A stretch of 64,000 bases of DNA from Portulaca oleracea. Its lineage: Eukaryota; Streptophyta; Magnoliopsida; Caryophyllales; Portulacaceae. Location: NCBI GenBank assembly GCA_029582165.1, contig CM055885.1, positions 12,460,729 through 12,524,728 on the forward strand, given 5' to 3'. The translations under genes and the position numbers were made by a program. Shown in pieces: positions 43,201 to 54,405 of the stretch (within the stretch, counting starts at the first letter, position 1; each line of letters opens with the position of its first letter). Under the pieces are notes generated by a model. The model worked only from the letters and a program-made list of their open reading frames with translations. It searched no databases and was not told the origin of the DNA.

Positions 43201-46069
43201 TTCAACTATATGTTTGCTGGGACATCAACGCAGCATCCTCCTCCACCCATACCTCAAGATTTGTACACTCCTCTACATTCGTAGCATCTCTAATCATCTG
43301 CTGCTCGTCAATCTGGAATTCAAACTTCCCTTCTGGAAATCATCTGCTGCTCGTCAATCTGGAATTCAAACTTCCCTTCTGGAAATCGACTGACAGTATA
43401 ATGTAATTTTTTTTTATGTGAGTTCAAACCAGGTAATGTCCAGTTTTTTCGATTTATAGGGTTCAGGGTTTGTAATGCTTTCGATTCATATGAATCTCCA
43501 ATTTTTTCGATTTTTTGATTTCGAAATTCATGTGGTAATTTGTGAATGAAATTGTTGGTTTCGAAATGGTTGCAGAGGAGGGATTCAAAATGTTCACTGA
43601 AGGTGGGGTGTTTGAGTTTTAGGGTTCGGGTTTGTATATCTGAATTTTAGGGGTGTTCGGATTGTGAATGGAAGTGTTGGTAATTTGATATTTGATGCAT
43701 TTGTGAAATTTTTTATATTTGCTATATTGGCATTGCACTGGTGAATTCGGCAATGGACTACACTGAGTATCTACCAAAATCATCATTGATTTCCAGTCCT
43801 TCTGCAGCTCAACCCTCAGTGCCTTCAACTCCTCCTCTTGCTCTTCAACTTGATCGTTGAGATCCTTCAGGGTTTTCTCAGCCAAATTCATCTCAGTATC
43901 TCGCTTAGCAGATCCATCACAATTAGCTTTAGAGAAACATCAACCCAGTGCAAACCTCCGGATTGGGTTGGCCATGGTTTGAGAGGTCAACATCGAGGGG
44001 TTTCTGCCACATTCACAACGAATGTTCGGGTTGGAGTTATAGCTTTGGGGATTCCCATTCAATCTGTGAGAGTGAGCAGATGAGTGAGACATGGTGGTAA
44101 GATGAAGACGATGGGAATGGAATTGAAACAGGGGAAATGAAACGAAGAAGATGAAGAAGACGAAGATGGGAAGAATGAGAAGATGAAAGGACCCTCGATC
44201 TTGACCTCTCAAACCATGGCAATGGAGGGTAGTATCGGAATTCCACAAAGCATTTTCAAAAAAATTCTCACCTAACTCAATTGTCACCGGATTCCGGTGA
44301 AAAGTGGCCGGAAAGGCACCTGGAAGCCATTTGTTTGACAACTTGGTCCCCTTTGAGTGCATTAAAAAAACGTGGTCCCCCAGGAGCCAGTAATTAAGAA
44401 TGTATGACACCTCCCAGCAAATTTTTCTAGACTTCGATGTAATTATTTAAAGGGCTCTATATTTTGACAAATTATTATGAGGTAACATTATCTTTGCGAT
44501 AATTATTTATTCGGGATATTCCGACCTATTTTTCGGTCTAAAAATGCGCGAAACAATGATTTTTTGCATTTAAAGTTATGTTAGTTGAAGTCAACTATCA
44601 TTTTAGACCTTAATATTTAGGGTTGGTTAAAGATGTATAATTCTAATCAATAATAAATACTGCAATTAATGTTTTGTGATCGGAATGTCCCGCAGAAATA
44701 ATTACAACAAAAATAATGTTACTATATAATTATTTCTCAAAATACAAAACTCTTAAAATAATTACATCAAAATATTAGGACACGTTTGTTTCAAGAACAA
44801 AAACAAACCCCCCTAAATATAAACGCAATAGAACGATTATTTATTTTGCTTTCTCTGAGATCCCAGATAGATCAGAAGACATAACGAACAAATCTAGCAA
44901 TTTAGAAAATCCAATCTTATGTGATTGACATATAATGGGCATACATTTGGGCTCTTTAGGACAATAACAACATCCATGTGCTACCTTGGCTAAAGATAAT
45001 AGGACACACAAATTCAAAAAAACTGCGTTATCTTATGTGTTTATGGAGCTGCTCAATCTAGAGATAAGGAGGATTTCTGGAGTAATTTAGGGACAAGAAA
45101 GGCTCGAGCAGCTGTTGTCTGAAGTGACAATAATGGGAAATGAACCACAGAGAATGAGGGATGAGAGTCAGAACTTTGAGCGTCTAAATGAAGAAAATGT
45201 GAGACTCAGAACTAAGCTTGACAAAGAAAAAAGGAAGAGAAACCATCTTCATTTTTCTTTTATTTTTTGCCTATAAAACACCCCATATCAGCAAAAAAAA
45301 GTTTCATGTCATTTTTCCAATAACCGGAAACTGATGGAGGTTCACTAAGAAAAATATTATGTTAAGTACAGTTTGTCATTAACAAAAAGTTAAGTTTGAT
45401 TTGTTAGATCAAAATAGATATAAAATTTGGTTTATTAGATTCCAATTTTCCAAAAATTTTAGGTTTTTCAAGAGAAAATTTAATGACTACAAAAGCAGAT
45501 TCACGTCTCAGAGATACAGGCCGATGGAATTGTCCTACGATATCCCAAAAATTATTACAGGCAATGACAACCAAAATCTTCACGCAATCCATTCATATCC
45601 TAGTCCCTAGAAAGCAATGAACAATTCAAATTCTTACCGAATCATTTAAACAAGCTAGTCGACCGCAAAATTATAAACTCAATATATACCAAATTCACAG
45701 TTGACATCCTCCAAAATAGAGAATGAAGAAGGACACAGATTATTATTGAATTAATTAATTAAAACCTGAGAAAATCACTCAAACAAATAGTACAGCTAGT
45801 ATAAACTTACCAGTTACCCAAGAAATCCAAACGGAATGATATTCGGAAGAGAGGGAGACAGAAATTTGCTCAGGTTGGAAGCCATTAGCGTGACGCTGAA
45901 CCCTAGGATCGGTGTCGGGCAAATCTTCGGCAACACCACGCAAGCTCTGATCAAAAGGGACGGTGACGGGCTTGAATGGGCCATCGAGAGTCGTCGGAAT
46001 AACATTAGCGGTGGCGGGGAGAAAGCAGTGGAGGATGACGAGAGACAAACGTAGGAGAATCGACACCAT
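40271..46069 (-). CDS. PAP15: Purple acid phosphatase, PAP15/PAP23-like, seven exons
   Basis: Exons on the minus strand: 46069-45811, 42409-42218, 41994-41661, 41492-41275, 41154-40964, 40864-40580, 40417-40271. All introns are GT-AG. The sum is 1,626 bp, exactly 541 codons plus TAA. Residues 1-21 look like a signal peptide, so the protein should be secreted or vacuolar. An N-terminal fibronectin-like domain precedes the metallophosphatase domain. All seven ligands of the binuclear metal site are present: Asp196, Asp223, Tyr226, Asn279, His361, His398, His400 (blocks GDLG, GDVTY, GNHE, WHPPW, GHVH). Length and sequence fit the high-molecular-weight plant PAPs related to Arabidopsis PAP15, which includes phytases; PAP23 is the other close possibility. 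It hydrolyses phosphate esters. Intron 1 (3.4 kb) carries a Mutator-like element. The gene looks intact. Confidence 0.93.
41569..41597. repeat. C17-A12 homopolymer pair in PAP intron 3
   Basis: Seventeen C followed by twelve A on the plus strand, within the intron between exons 3 and 4. In the transcript this is U12 then G17, close to the 3' half of the intron. Long homopolymers are prone to sequencing and replication slippage. Confidence 0.8.
42879..44426 (-). mobile_element. Non-autonomous Mutator-like element in PAP intron 1
   Basis: Long terminal inverted repeats of about 140 bp start AAAATTTGCTGGGAGGTG at both ends and pair up to CACCGGAATCC. The element is flanked by an 11-bp direct repeat CTAGACTTCGA (42868-42878 and 44427-44437), in the size range of Mutator duplications. 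No transposase is present. The minus-strand interior (about 44090-43780) encodes CECGRNPSMLTSQTMANPIRRF followed by a coiled-coil-like KTLKDLNDQVEEQEEELKAL. This resembles the start and tail of a GRF-type zinc-finger protein, so it may be captured gene sequence. A 28-bp internal inverted repeat lies at about 43974 and 44192. Confidence 0.82.
43292..43383 (+). repeat. Tandem duplication, 2 x 46 bp
   Basis: AATCATCTGCTGCTCGTCAA and the following 26 bp occur twice in a row at 43292-43337 and 43338-43383 without a difference that I can see. This is a recent duplication inside the Mutator-like element. Confidence 0.9.
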
Positions 46070-46190
46070 TGATGAAGATAACTGCAAGCTCAAGATAAAG
46101 AATTTCTCATAATAGTAATAATGGAGTCGGAGAGAACGAGGGAAACAGGGGCAACTTTGGTTGAGTTGAAAACAAATGCAAATTCGCTAC

Positions 46191-46199
46191 TTTATATAA
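46191..46199 (-). promoter_or_regulatory. TATA box of the PAP gene
   Basis: The minus strand reads TTATATAAA about 122 bp upstream of the PAP ATG. That places transcription start at about 46160 with a leader near 90 nt. A CT-rich leader segment follows, as in many plant genes. Confidence 0.55.
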
Positions 46200-46249
46200 G
46201 GAATGGAGCACTACTGGTTTGTGTAAACAACTTGAATTTAAATATACAA

Positions 46250-46254
<5 letters not shown>

Positions 46255-46310
<56 letters not shown>
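46255..46310. repeat. (AT)n microsatellite
   Basis: An uninterrupted AT run. Two further TA runs lie at 46992-47028 and 52174-52217, each next to an inserted element. They are probably pieces of one original microsatellite. Confidence 0.95.
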
Positions 46311-46312
<2 letters not shown>

Positions 46313-46989
46313 ATTGGATTAATAATCCTTACTTTTGATGGATAATGATAATTCTCTAATTCCTATGAATCCAATGAAGGAAGTAAACAGAATCAAAACA
46401 ATCAGAGGAAATAACATAGTATTCTCCGATTCATGAGGATATGAAGAAATATTTTTATTGTCAAAATCAGTATTCTAATAATCCTTACTTTTGCAAATTG
46501 GATGACAATAATTCCTACTTTCAATTTGTATTCTGGTGGTCCAAAAAAAAAATTGTATTGTAGTGGTACCAAATCCATCACCACATCTTTTATATTTTTT
46601 TCATGTCTACCCCATGTTGTTTTTGTTTTTTTCATTCCTACCCCAGATAGGTAATGAAGTGTAGTTGCTAAAACATTTTTTAAATTATTTTTTTGAGATT
46701 CCGAGCCATTAATATGATTTTTTATAAAAGAATAAAATTGAAAAATCATAAAAAATTCAAAAAAATTCAAAAAAATTGGGAGAAGTACTGTACATTCATT
46801 AAAAATCGTGGTAAAGTGCTATACAAAGTTTTGAATCAAATGCAACACAAGCTCTATGTTATTTAGGGTATACTTTAGATTATGTCCCACTACAATACAA
46901 TTATTTTTTTTTTACCACCAGAATACAAATTTAAAGTATGGATTATTGTCATCCAATTTGCAAAAGTAGGGATTATTAGAATCCAATTT

Positions 46990-46991
<2 letters not shown>
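46311..46991. mobile_element. TIR/foldback element inserted in (TA)n
   Basis: The right end (reverse complement GGAAATTGGATTCTAATAATCC) matches the inner left copy at about 46470 and a shorter outer left copy at 46311-46328. The paired arms run about 100 bp and include CAAATTGGATGACAATAAT and TTGTATTCTGGTGG. Flanking sequence on both sides is (TA)n. The interior has no coding region. About 150 bp (46340-46469) seems duplicated or inserted within the left arm. Confidence 0.7.

Positions 46992-47028
<37 letters not shown>
46992..47028. repeat. (TA)n microsatellite
   Basis: A TA run that separates two inserted elements. Confidence 0.95.
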
Positions 47029-47031
<3 letters not shown>

Positions 47032-47599
47032 AATAGATAGGGTGAGAATGATGTTTTGGTGAGAATGAGAGAAGGGTCTTTATTAACCATTAGATGTAAG
47101 ATCAATGGTCCACAATAATTCAGAATTTAGTGTTTTTTTTCATGGGTCACGTGACCCAGAACTAAGAAAAAAAAAGAGAAAGATGTTGGCGTGCGTTGGG
47201 ACTGATGGCATCATGATTCAACTCCCAAAAAATTGAAGTCGGCTGATTACTCCTCCATGCATGCTAATCCAATTCATGCCCGACTGTTGAACTCCCTTTG
47301 CATTGCTGGTGAAAAGGAACAGAGATGGTAATCGAATTCATGCCCGATCATTGAACTTGACGACGACGACGACGATTATTGGAGGAGGAGTTTGAGTCGA
47401 GTGTTATGAGCCCTCTAGGTAGTCCAGATCACCTTCGATCGGTAGACGGTTAGCATTCTGATTGAACATCGATTATTGGAAATCAGGGAGGTAATTGATT
47501 TGCTCCATGTGCAGTTATTTTTAGTGATGACTATCATGTTCATTTGATTTAATTAGTTCTTGTTGGATTCGCACATGAGTGTACCATATTACTTCCATA

Positions 47600-48930
47600 T
47601 TGAGGTCCCTTTGTAAAGACTTGATGTCCATTTGGGTAGTGCAAGATGCCCTATTGGTGAATGTTTGATGTTCTTTCCGTGAAGATGTGATGTCCATTTT
47701 GATACAACATGAAGTCCATCTTGTGTGGCCTCCATGTCTATTGGGTTAAACGTTATGTCCTTTGGGGTACACTTACTGTCCATATTGTGTGAAGTCCATC
47801 TTGTTTGGTTTATACATAATGTTCATCTTAAATATGATATGGTGATTGAGTCAGATGTCTTTTTTATGTGAATATCATATTCAAATTGTTTCCACGATTT
47901 CTTTTATGTTGGAATCGGAATCTATTTTAAATTAATTATGTGTTTTGAACTTGATGTGCATTTGGTGAAAACATTTGGTCTAAACTTGATGTCCATTTTG
48001 AATATCATAAAATGGCGATTTCATTTCAACTTAATGTTCCCCCGTGTTTGAACAAGAGTGTAAGAGATGGTATCCATCTTGTTGATACATGATGTCCATT
48101 TGGTTTCAATATTATATGCATCTTGGTTTTGAACATGATATCAATTTAATTTTATGATGATACCCATTTTGAACTCGATGCCCATTTGGTTTACACACAA
48201 TGTCCATTTTATTTGAACTTGATGTCTAGTTGACCAGGCAGAGTCACCAGACAGGTGGATGCTAAGGCGAAATCCCTGTTCATTCTTGATGTCTACCCCA
48301 CAATAAGCTGAAGAGATCGTGGTGAAGAACATCATCAAGAAAGATCCCATCGGAAAGAGTAACAGTGCAATTACAAAATCTTGATGTCTACATTTGTTAT
48401 AGCTGATGTTCATTGTGGGATGTCTTGATGTAGTTTTTAGTCATACCTATTGTTCATTTATACATGAAGTGAGAAGTTCTAAAATTGTAAAAATTTGAAG
48501 TTATGTTCTGTTGGATGTTTTGATGTACTTTTTTGTCATACATGTTGTCCATGCTCATCTAATTTTACTTGATATTCATTTGATTCGATGTTCATTTTGC
48601 AAAGGTTATTCAGTAAGACACCAAGTTAAATTGTAATAATTGTAAAAGTAAACATACACATAAAAATGGATATACATTATATTTAAAATGAACATCCATT
48701 ATCAATTAAATGAGCATCTATTAGAAAGCAAAACGACGAAATTAAATACATCCATATCAAAATGGACATCCATCATCGGTAAAATGAGCATCAAGTTAAA
48801 TGAAAAAGATCATCAAATGAAGGTTAAAAGGAAATAGGCATTTTAATAATTGTTGCGGAAATGTCTAATATAACCAACATCAAAATGAACATCCAATATC
48901 AGAGAAATAAAAATCCATTAAAAGTATCTT
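47600..48930. repeat. Degenerate GATGTCCATTTTG repeats, left arm
   Basis: The words TGTCCAT, AGTCCAT, TGTTCAT and TGCCCAT followed by TTTG or CTTG recur every 25-50 bp, often as AACTTGATGTCCATTTTG. Spacing is irregular, unlike a satellite. Frames across it read short Met-Asp-Ile-like peptides with stops and are not coding. Confidence 0.85.
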
Positions 48931-49019
48931 GATGTCACAAAATGGACATCTAATATCAAAATGGAAAATGGACATTTATTGATAGAAAAATGAACATCCA
49001 TTAAAAGTAGGGTTTTCGG

Positions 49020-49375
49020 ATGCTAATATACTGAACTTTTGGGGTATTGGACAATAATGCACTGAACTTTGACCTTGGACAATAATACATTGTACTTTGG
49101 GGGGTGTTGAACAATAATGCACTCAGTATGATTTTGGCAATGACTAACTTGGTGGCAATCCTATGTAGTGGGTGGAGGAGATGAATTGGTCCAAAAATAT
49201 TTGTCTTCTCGGTCTGTCACGTAATATTGTCACCAAGTTAGCCACCGTCGAAATTGTCTCGAGTGCATTATTGTTCAACACCCCCCAAAGTTCAGTGTAT
49301 TATTGTCCAAGGTCAAAGTTCAGTGCATTATTGTCCAATACCCCAAAAGTTCAATATATTAGCATCCAAAATTCC
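49020..49375. mobile_element. TIR element nested in the foldback spacer (CACTGAACTTT family)
   Basis: 356 bp with inverted arms of about 150 bp. They are built from tandem phrases such as GGACAATAATGCACTGAACTT. Flanks are TTAAAAGTA at 49011-49019 and ATAAAAGTA at 49376-49384, a nearly perfect 9-bp duplication as expected for Mutator-like elements. A related copy is at 58358-59021. Confidence 0.8.
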
Positions 49376-49959
49376 ATAAAAGTATCACAAAAGTACATGA
49401 CAATATATTTTACTTATTTTACGCAATTCCAATCCTAAAAAAATGCCATATAACTAGAGACAATGAGGGAGATGGCCTAAAATTCTAATCGTTAATGTAC
49501 GGCGAAACACCATCATCAAAAGGGGGCGAGTGTCCTTGTTCGGTTCTAATGGGTAGCCTTTGAAAATACAATCTCTTCAGCTTATTGCGGGGCAGGAAAC
49601 ATGGATTTCGTCTCAGCATCCACCTATCTGCGGTCTGCCAACTCTGCCTCGTCAACTTGGCATCATGTTCAAATAAAATGGACATTATGTGTAAATTTTA
49701 AATGAACATCGAGTTTAGACCAAATGGACATCATGTTTTCACCAAATGCTTATCAGTTCAAAACACATTATTAATTTAAAGTAGATTCTAATTCCAACAT
49801 AAAGGAAATCATGGAAAAAAATTGAATATCATATTCACATAAAAAAGACATCAAGTTCAAAACAAATTGAGATCGTATTAAAATCAACATGGACATCATG
49901 TTCGAACTAAATGAGCATCAAATTCTGACCAGATGAACATCATGTTCAACCAAGATGGA

Positions 49960-50160
49960 CATCGTGTTTTACACTTCCTCACCCCATCATCTCCTTTCTC
50001 CCTCAATCTCTTTCTCAACCACCCCAAAACCCTAGCTCAACTCAACAACGCCCTTCCTCTCAGCACCACCGTTCGACGACCACCAACCACCGCTTCGCCA
50101 CTTCGCACCACCAACACCATCCCATCCAGCCTTCACACACAGCCACCATAGCATTTCGTT
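49960..50160 (+). other. Possible captured gene fragment in the foldback spacer
   Basis: This GC-richer, pyrimidine-rich stretch differs from the repeats around it. It has a plus-strand frame rich in Pro, Ser and Thr (TPSSPFSLNLFLNH, TTVRRPPTTA) that ends at 50151. It resembles the leader and N-terminus of a plant gene, perhaps an organelle-targeting peptide, but no family is recognised. Confidence 0.3.
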
Positions 50161-50240
50161 TGAAACTCAACCCTCTCAACTTCTCCCCCTTTCGTTTGAA
50201 ACACTATGGCTATGAACTGGAAATGCAAAATCAAATCAAC

Positions 50241-51700
50241 AAGATACTTTTAATGGATTTTTATTTTTCTGATATTGGATGTCCATTTTGATGTTGGTTA
50301 TATTAGATATTTCCGCAACAATTATTAAAATGTCTATTTCCTTTTAACCTTCATTTGATGTTCATTTTCATTAAACTTGATGCTCATTTTACCGATGATG
50401 GATGTCCATTTTGATATGGATGTATTTAATTTAAATCGTTTTGCTTTCTAATAGATGCTCATTTAATTGATAATGGATGTTCATTTTACATACAATGAAT
50501 ATCCATTTTTATGTGTATGTTTACCTTTACAATTATTACAATTTAACTTGGTGTCTTATTGCATAGCCTTTGTAAAATGAACATCAAATCACATGAATAT
50601 CAAGTAAAATCAGATGAGCATGCACAACATGTATGACCAAAAAGTACATCAAAACATCCAACAGAACATAACTTCAAATTTTTACAATTTTAGAACTTCT
50701 CACTTCATGTATAAATGAACAATAGGTATGACTAAAAAGTACATCAAGACATCCTACAATGAACATCAGCTATAACAAATGTAGACATCAAGATTTTGTA
50801 ATTGCACTGTTACTCTTTCCGATGAGATCTTTCTCGATGATGTTCTTCACCACGATCTCTTCACCTTATTGCGGGGTAGACATCAAGAATGAACGGGGAT
50901 TTTGTCTCAGCATCCACCTATCTGGAGACTCTGCCTGGTCAACTAGACATCAAGTTCAAATAAAATGGACATTCTGTGTAAACCAAATGGGCATCGAGTT
51001 CAAAATGGGTATCATCATTAAATCAAATTGATATCATGTTCAAAACCAAGATGCATATAATATTGAAACCAAATGGACATCATGTGTCAACAAGATGGAT
51101 ACTATCTCTTACACTCTTGTTCAAACACGGGGGAACATTAAGTTGAAATGAAATCGCCATTTTATGATATTCAAAATGGACATCAAGTTTAGACCAAATG
51201 TTTTCACCAAATGCACATCAATTTCAAAACACATAATTAATTTAAAATAGATTCCGATTCCAACATAAAAGAAATCGTGGAAACAATTTGAATATGATAT
51301 TCACATAAAAAAGACATCTGACTCAATCATCGTATCATATTTAAGATGAACATTATGTATAAACCAAACAAGATGGACTTCACACAAGATGGACATTAAG
51401 TGTACCCCAAAGGACATAACATTTAACCCAATAGACATGGTGCCCACACAAGATGGACTTCACGTTGTATCAAAATGGACATCACATATTCACGGAAAGA
51501 ACATCAAGCATTCACCAATAGGGCATCCCGCACTACCCAAATGGACATCAAGTCTTTACAAAGGGACCTCAATATGGAAGTAATACAGTACACTCATGTG
51601 CAAATCCAACAATAACCAATTCAAATCAAATGAACATGATATTCATCACTAAAACAACTACACATGGAGCAAATCAATTACCTCCCTGATTTCCAATAAT
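50241..51700. repeat. Degenerate CAAAATGGACATC repeats, right arm
   Basis: This is the reverse complement of the left-arm repeats, with words such as AAATGGACATCAAGTTCA. A triplet-repeat block follows in the outer arm at about 51779-51842 (CTC then ATC/GTC units). It is clearly longer than its partner at about 47355-47388. Confidence 0.85.
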
Positions 51701-52171
51701 CGATGTTCAATCAGAATGCTAACCGTCTGCCGAAGGCGATCTGGACTACCTAGAGGGCTCATAACACTCGACTCAAACTCCTCCTCTTCCTCCTTCTCCT
51801 CCTCCTCCTCCTCATCATCATCGTCGTCGTCGTCGTCATCAAGTTCAACGATCGGGCATGAATTCGATTATCATCTCTGTTCCTTTTCACCAGCAATGCA
51901 AAGGGAGTTCAACGGTCGGGCATGAATTCGATTAGCATGCATGGAGGAGTAATCAGCCGACTTCAATTTTTTGGGAGTTGAATCATGATGCCATCAGTCC
52001 CAACGCACGCCAACATCTTTCTATTTTTTTTTCTCAGTTCTGGGTCACGTGACCCATGGAAAAAAAAACACTAAAATGCTGAATTATTGTTGACCATGGA
52101 TCTCACATCTAATGGCTAATAAAGACCCTTCTCTCATTCTCACCAAAAAGTCATTCTCACCCTATCTATTC

Positions 52172-52173
<2 letters not shown>

Positions 52174-52233
<60 letters not shown>

Positions 52234-52252
52234 ATATGTATATATATATATA
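52174..52252. repeat. (TA)n(TG)n microsatellite
   Basis: A TA run, a short TG run and a second interrupted TA run right of the foldback element. Confidence 0.95.
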
Positions 52253-53899
52253 GTATTAAAAAACAAAAGCTTAGTTAGTGCCTGTTTGCAGACAAATGGT
52301 GCAATTTAATAGGTGCTCCTGGAACATGTGCTCCAGATTTTACAATTGTTCACCCGTATGTATTAGGTTGTTTACTTGTATTATTATGATTGTTCATTCT
52401 AATTCACATGATTGATCACTCGTAAATATTTGGAGCACATGTTCCGGGTGTATCTAATGTAATGCTTTTCGTTTTTTTTACATGACTAGCTGACCCACCC
52501 ACCATAATCCAAAATATATGTAATTTGTGTTTTTAACGTTCAAACTTGTATCAACATGAAATATATCTGATTCATATTTTCCCTAACAAAATATAAGCAC
52601 CATCTATATTTAATCTACCCAATCCGAATTGATTGGCCTAATAGCTTAATTTTCATTTGATGCTATGATTATTGGGTATTCTATTCAAATATGAAAACTA
52701 ATTCGTGTGTGAAGAAAAAGTAAGTATTTACTTGAATTTAAAATACACCTGACCCATAGTTTTAATGTAGTAGAATTCGTCTACACTTGAAACAAGCATG
52801 ACCTATATTTGCCCTAACCAAATATACATATTCTCATATTTAACCCCATGTTCGAATTGATAAGTTTATTAACTTAATTTTCATTTGATGCTATGATCCT
52901 TGATCATTGTACATTAGGGCAAACGATTAAATTTGTGTATGAAATCATTGGTTATTGTAGTCGACGACAAAAGAGTAAATTTTTGTGTGAATAAACATTA
53001 AATATATATCAAGTTGTTGATTAGTTATTATATTTATATTAAGGGTAAAAGAGTAAACCGCTAATTAATTATTCTATTCGAGGGTGAAAGAATAAATTTG
53101 TATGTTAATAAACATTAAAAATCAAATTGGTGATTAGTTATTATATTCAAGGGTAAAAGAGTAAACTGCTATATAATTATTATATTCGAGAATGAAAGAA
53201 TAAATTCGTGTGTGAATACAAACTAGTAGACACGAAGCAAAATAGAATAAAAATTTTCATTTTTATAGTTATTATAGTTAAGGACATAGTGTTTGATGTG
53301 GTAAAAAAAAAATAGTGTTTGATTACTCGTGCCATGTCCTGTACACTAATTTTTTTTTAATAATTTAGATAGTAAATTTGTAGTAGAATTTATATATATG
53401 CTTTATGATATGCTTTTTCCATAAATTAAAATAAAATAAATTTATATTGTTTAAATTAAGAGACATTTTCAAAACCATATTTTCTAATAAATAAATATGT
53501 GCCAAAGTTTTCATATTTATTTATCTACCGTTGAAGTCCACCTAGCATACATTAGTCCATGATAATTTTATTCTGATAAGTTCTAATAGTAACATATTTT
53601 AATGGTTATGCAGAATTCAAAAAATGAAATTTGGATACTGATAATTTAATTTTTTTTTCCATTTTGCTTTTAGTAAACACAATATAATTATACTAAATAA
53701 ATTTTATTAGTAATTAATTTATTGATTATAGAATTTTAAATTTATTCTAATTTTTAATATGTTATAAAAATATGGTGGAGAAAAGGTAAGTAAAATACTA
53801 TAAGAATGTTAGTCACATAATAGTTACAATAATTTATAATATGACTTTTACATCAAGAAAGAAAAAATTGTTCTTTAAAGAGCAATAATTAAGACACTG
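52253..53899. other. AT-rich intergenic DNA with small repeats
   Basis: No gene. 52303-52445 has GGAACATGTGCTCC and its inverse GGAGCACATGTTCC about 110 bp apart, a possible small TIR element. 52500-52915 contains a diverged duplication sharing AACTTAATTTTCATTTGATG. 52970-53215 repeats a unit of about 110 bp containing GTAAAAGAGTAAAC and GATTAGTTATTATATT. Confidence 0.5.
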
Positions 53900-54136
53900 C
53901 TCCCTCCGTTCTTTTTTATATGCTATTTACGATTTTTAGTGTCAATCTTTAATCAATAATTTTTAATATAAAATATTTATAAAAAAAATATAATATTATA
54001 TTTTTCTAATAGTATTTTTATTCTGAATCTAATGACATCAATTTTGTATGATGAATCATTATATTAATTAAGATATTAATGGCCAAAGTTTCTAACACAA
54101 TTTCCAAGTGCGACAGATAAATCAAAACGGAGGTAG
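53900..54136. mobile_element. Stowaway-like MITE (237 bp)
   Basis: It begins CTCCCTCCGTTCTTTTT and ends AAAACGGAGGTAG followed by TA, the classic Stowaway terminal signature. The left dinucleotide is TG rather than TA, probably a mutation. The interior is AT-rich and noncoding. Confidence 0.82.
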
Positions 54137-54232
54137 TAATAAATTTTTAAGATTTGGAAGTAGGTTAGCAATAACCAAGCCTTCCAACTTTTATCATTTA
54201 GGTTTGGACTTCTTTTATCCAGTTTCCTTTTA

Positions 54233-54234
<2 letters not shown>

Positions 54235-54268
<34 letters not shown>

Positions 54269-54405
54269 TGGAAAAACAAATTTCGTAATTCCATTAACAA
54301 ATAGGATATAAACAAACTAGAAACTAATTCCAACACTAGAAACAAATTTCGTAATTCCATTAACAAATAGGATATAAACAAACTAGGAACTAATTCCAAC
54401 ACTCA
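54235..54405. repeat. (CA)n(TA)n microsatellite plus 2 x 66-bp tandem duplication
   Basis: 54235-54269 is CA then TA repeats. 54274-54339 and 54340-54405 are near-identical 66-bp copies starting AAACAAATTTCGTAATTCC. A minus-strand frame with a repeated MELRNLF peptide is a by-product of the duplication. Confidence 0.9.

Larger units (their letters stand above)
47029..52173. mobile_element. Giant foldback element, 5.1 kb, arms of about 1.9 kb
   Basis: The left arm 47029-48930 and right arm 50241-52173 are reverse complements over their whole length with modest divergence. Both tips read GGGAATAGATAGGGTGAGAA from the outside. The element sits in (TA)n DNA, so a target duplication cannot be distinguished from the microsatellite. 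The outer 350 bp of each arm is complex sequence; the inner 1.5 kb is made of a degenerate GATGTCCATTTTG-type repeat. The 1.3-kb spacer holds a nested TIR element (49020-49375), a third partial copy of arm sequence (about 49570-49960) and a short gene-like piece (about 49960-50160). No transposase was seen. By its long arms it may be a non-autonomous Mutator-like or foldback element. Confidence 0.88.

Noticed and set aside
45040..45260. Coiled-coil-like reading (LNEENVRLRTKLDKEKRKR) in PAP intron 1, bZIP-like
   Set aside because: Too short, with stops on both sides and no basic region; no gene call is justified.
51716..51925. Poly-Ser frame
   Set aside because: Product of the triplet repeat in the right arm of the foldback element.
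52112..52309. Tyr-Ile repeat frame
   Set aside because: Translation of the (TA)n microsatellite.
54076..54402. Minus-strand frame with repeated MELRNLF
   Set aside because: By-product of the 66-bp tandem duplication and the CA microsatellite.
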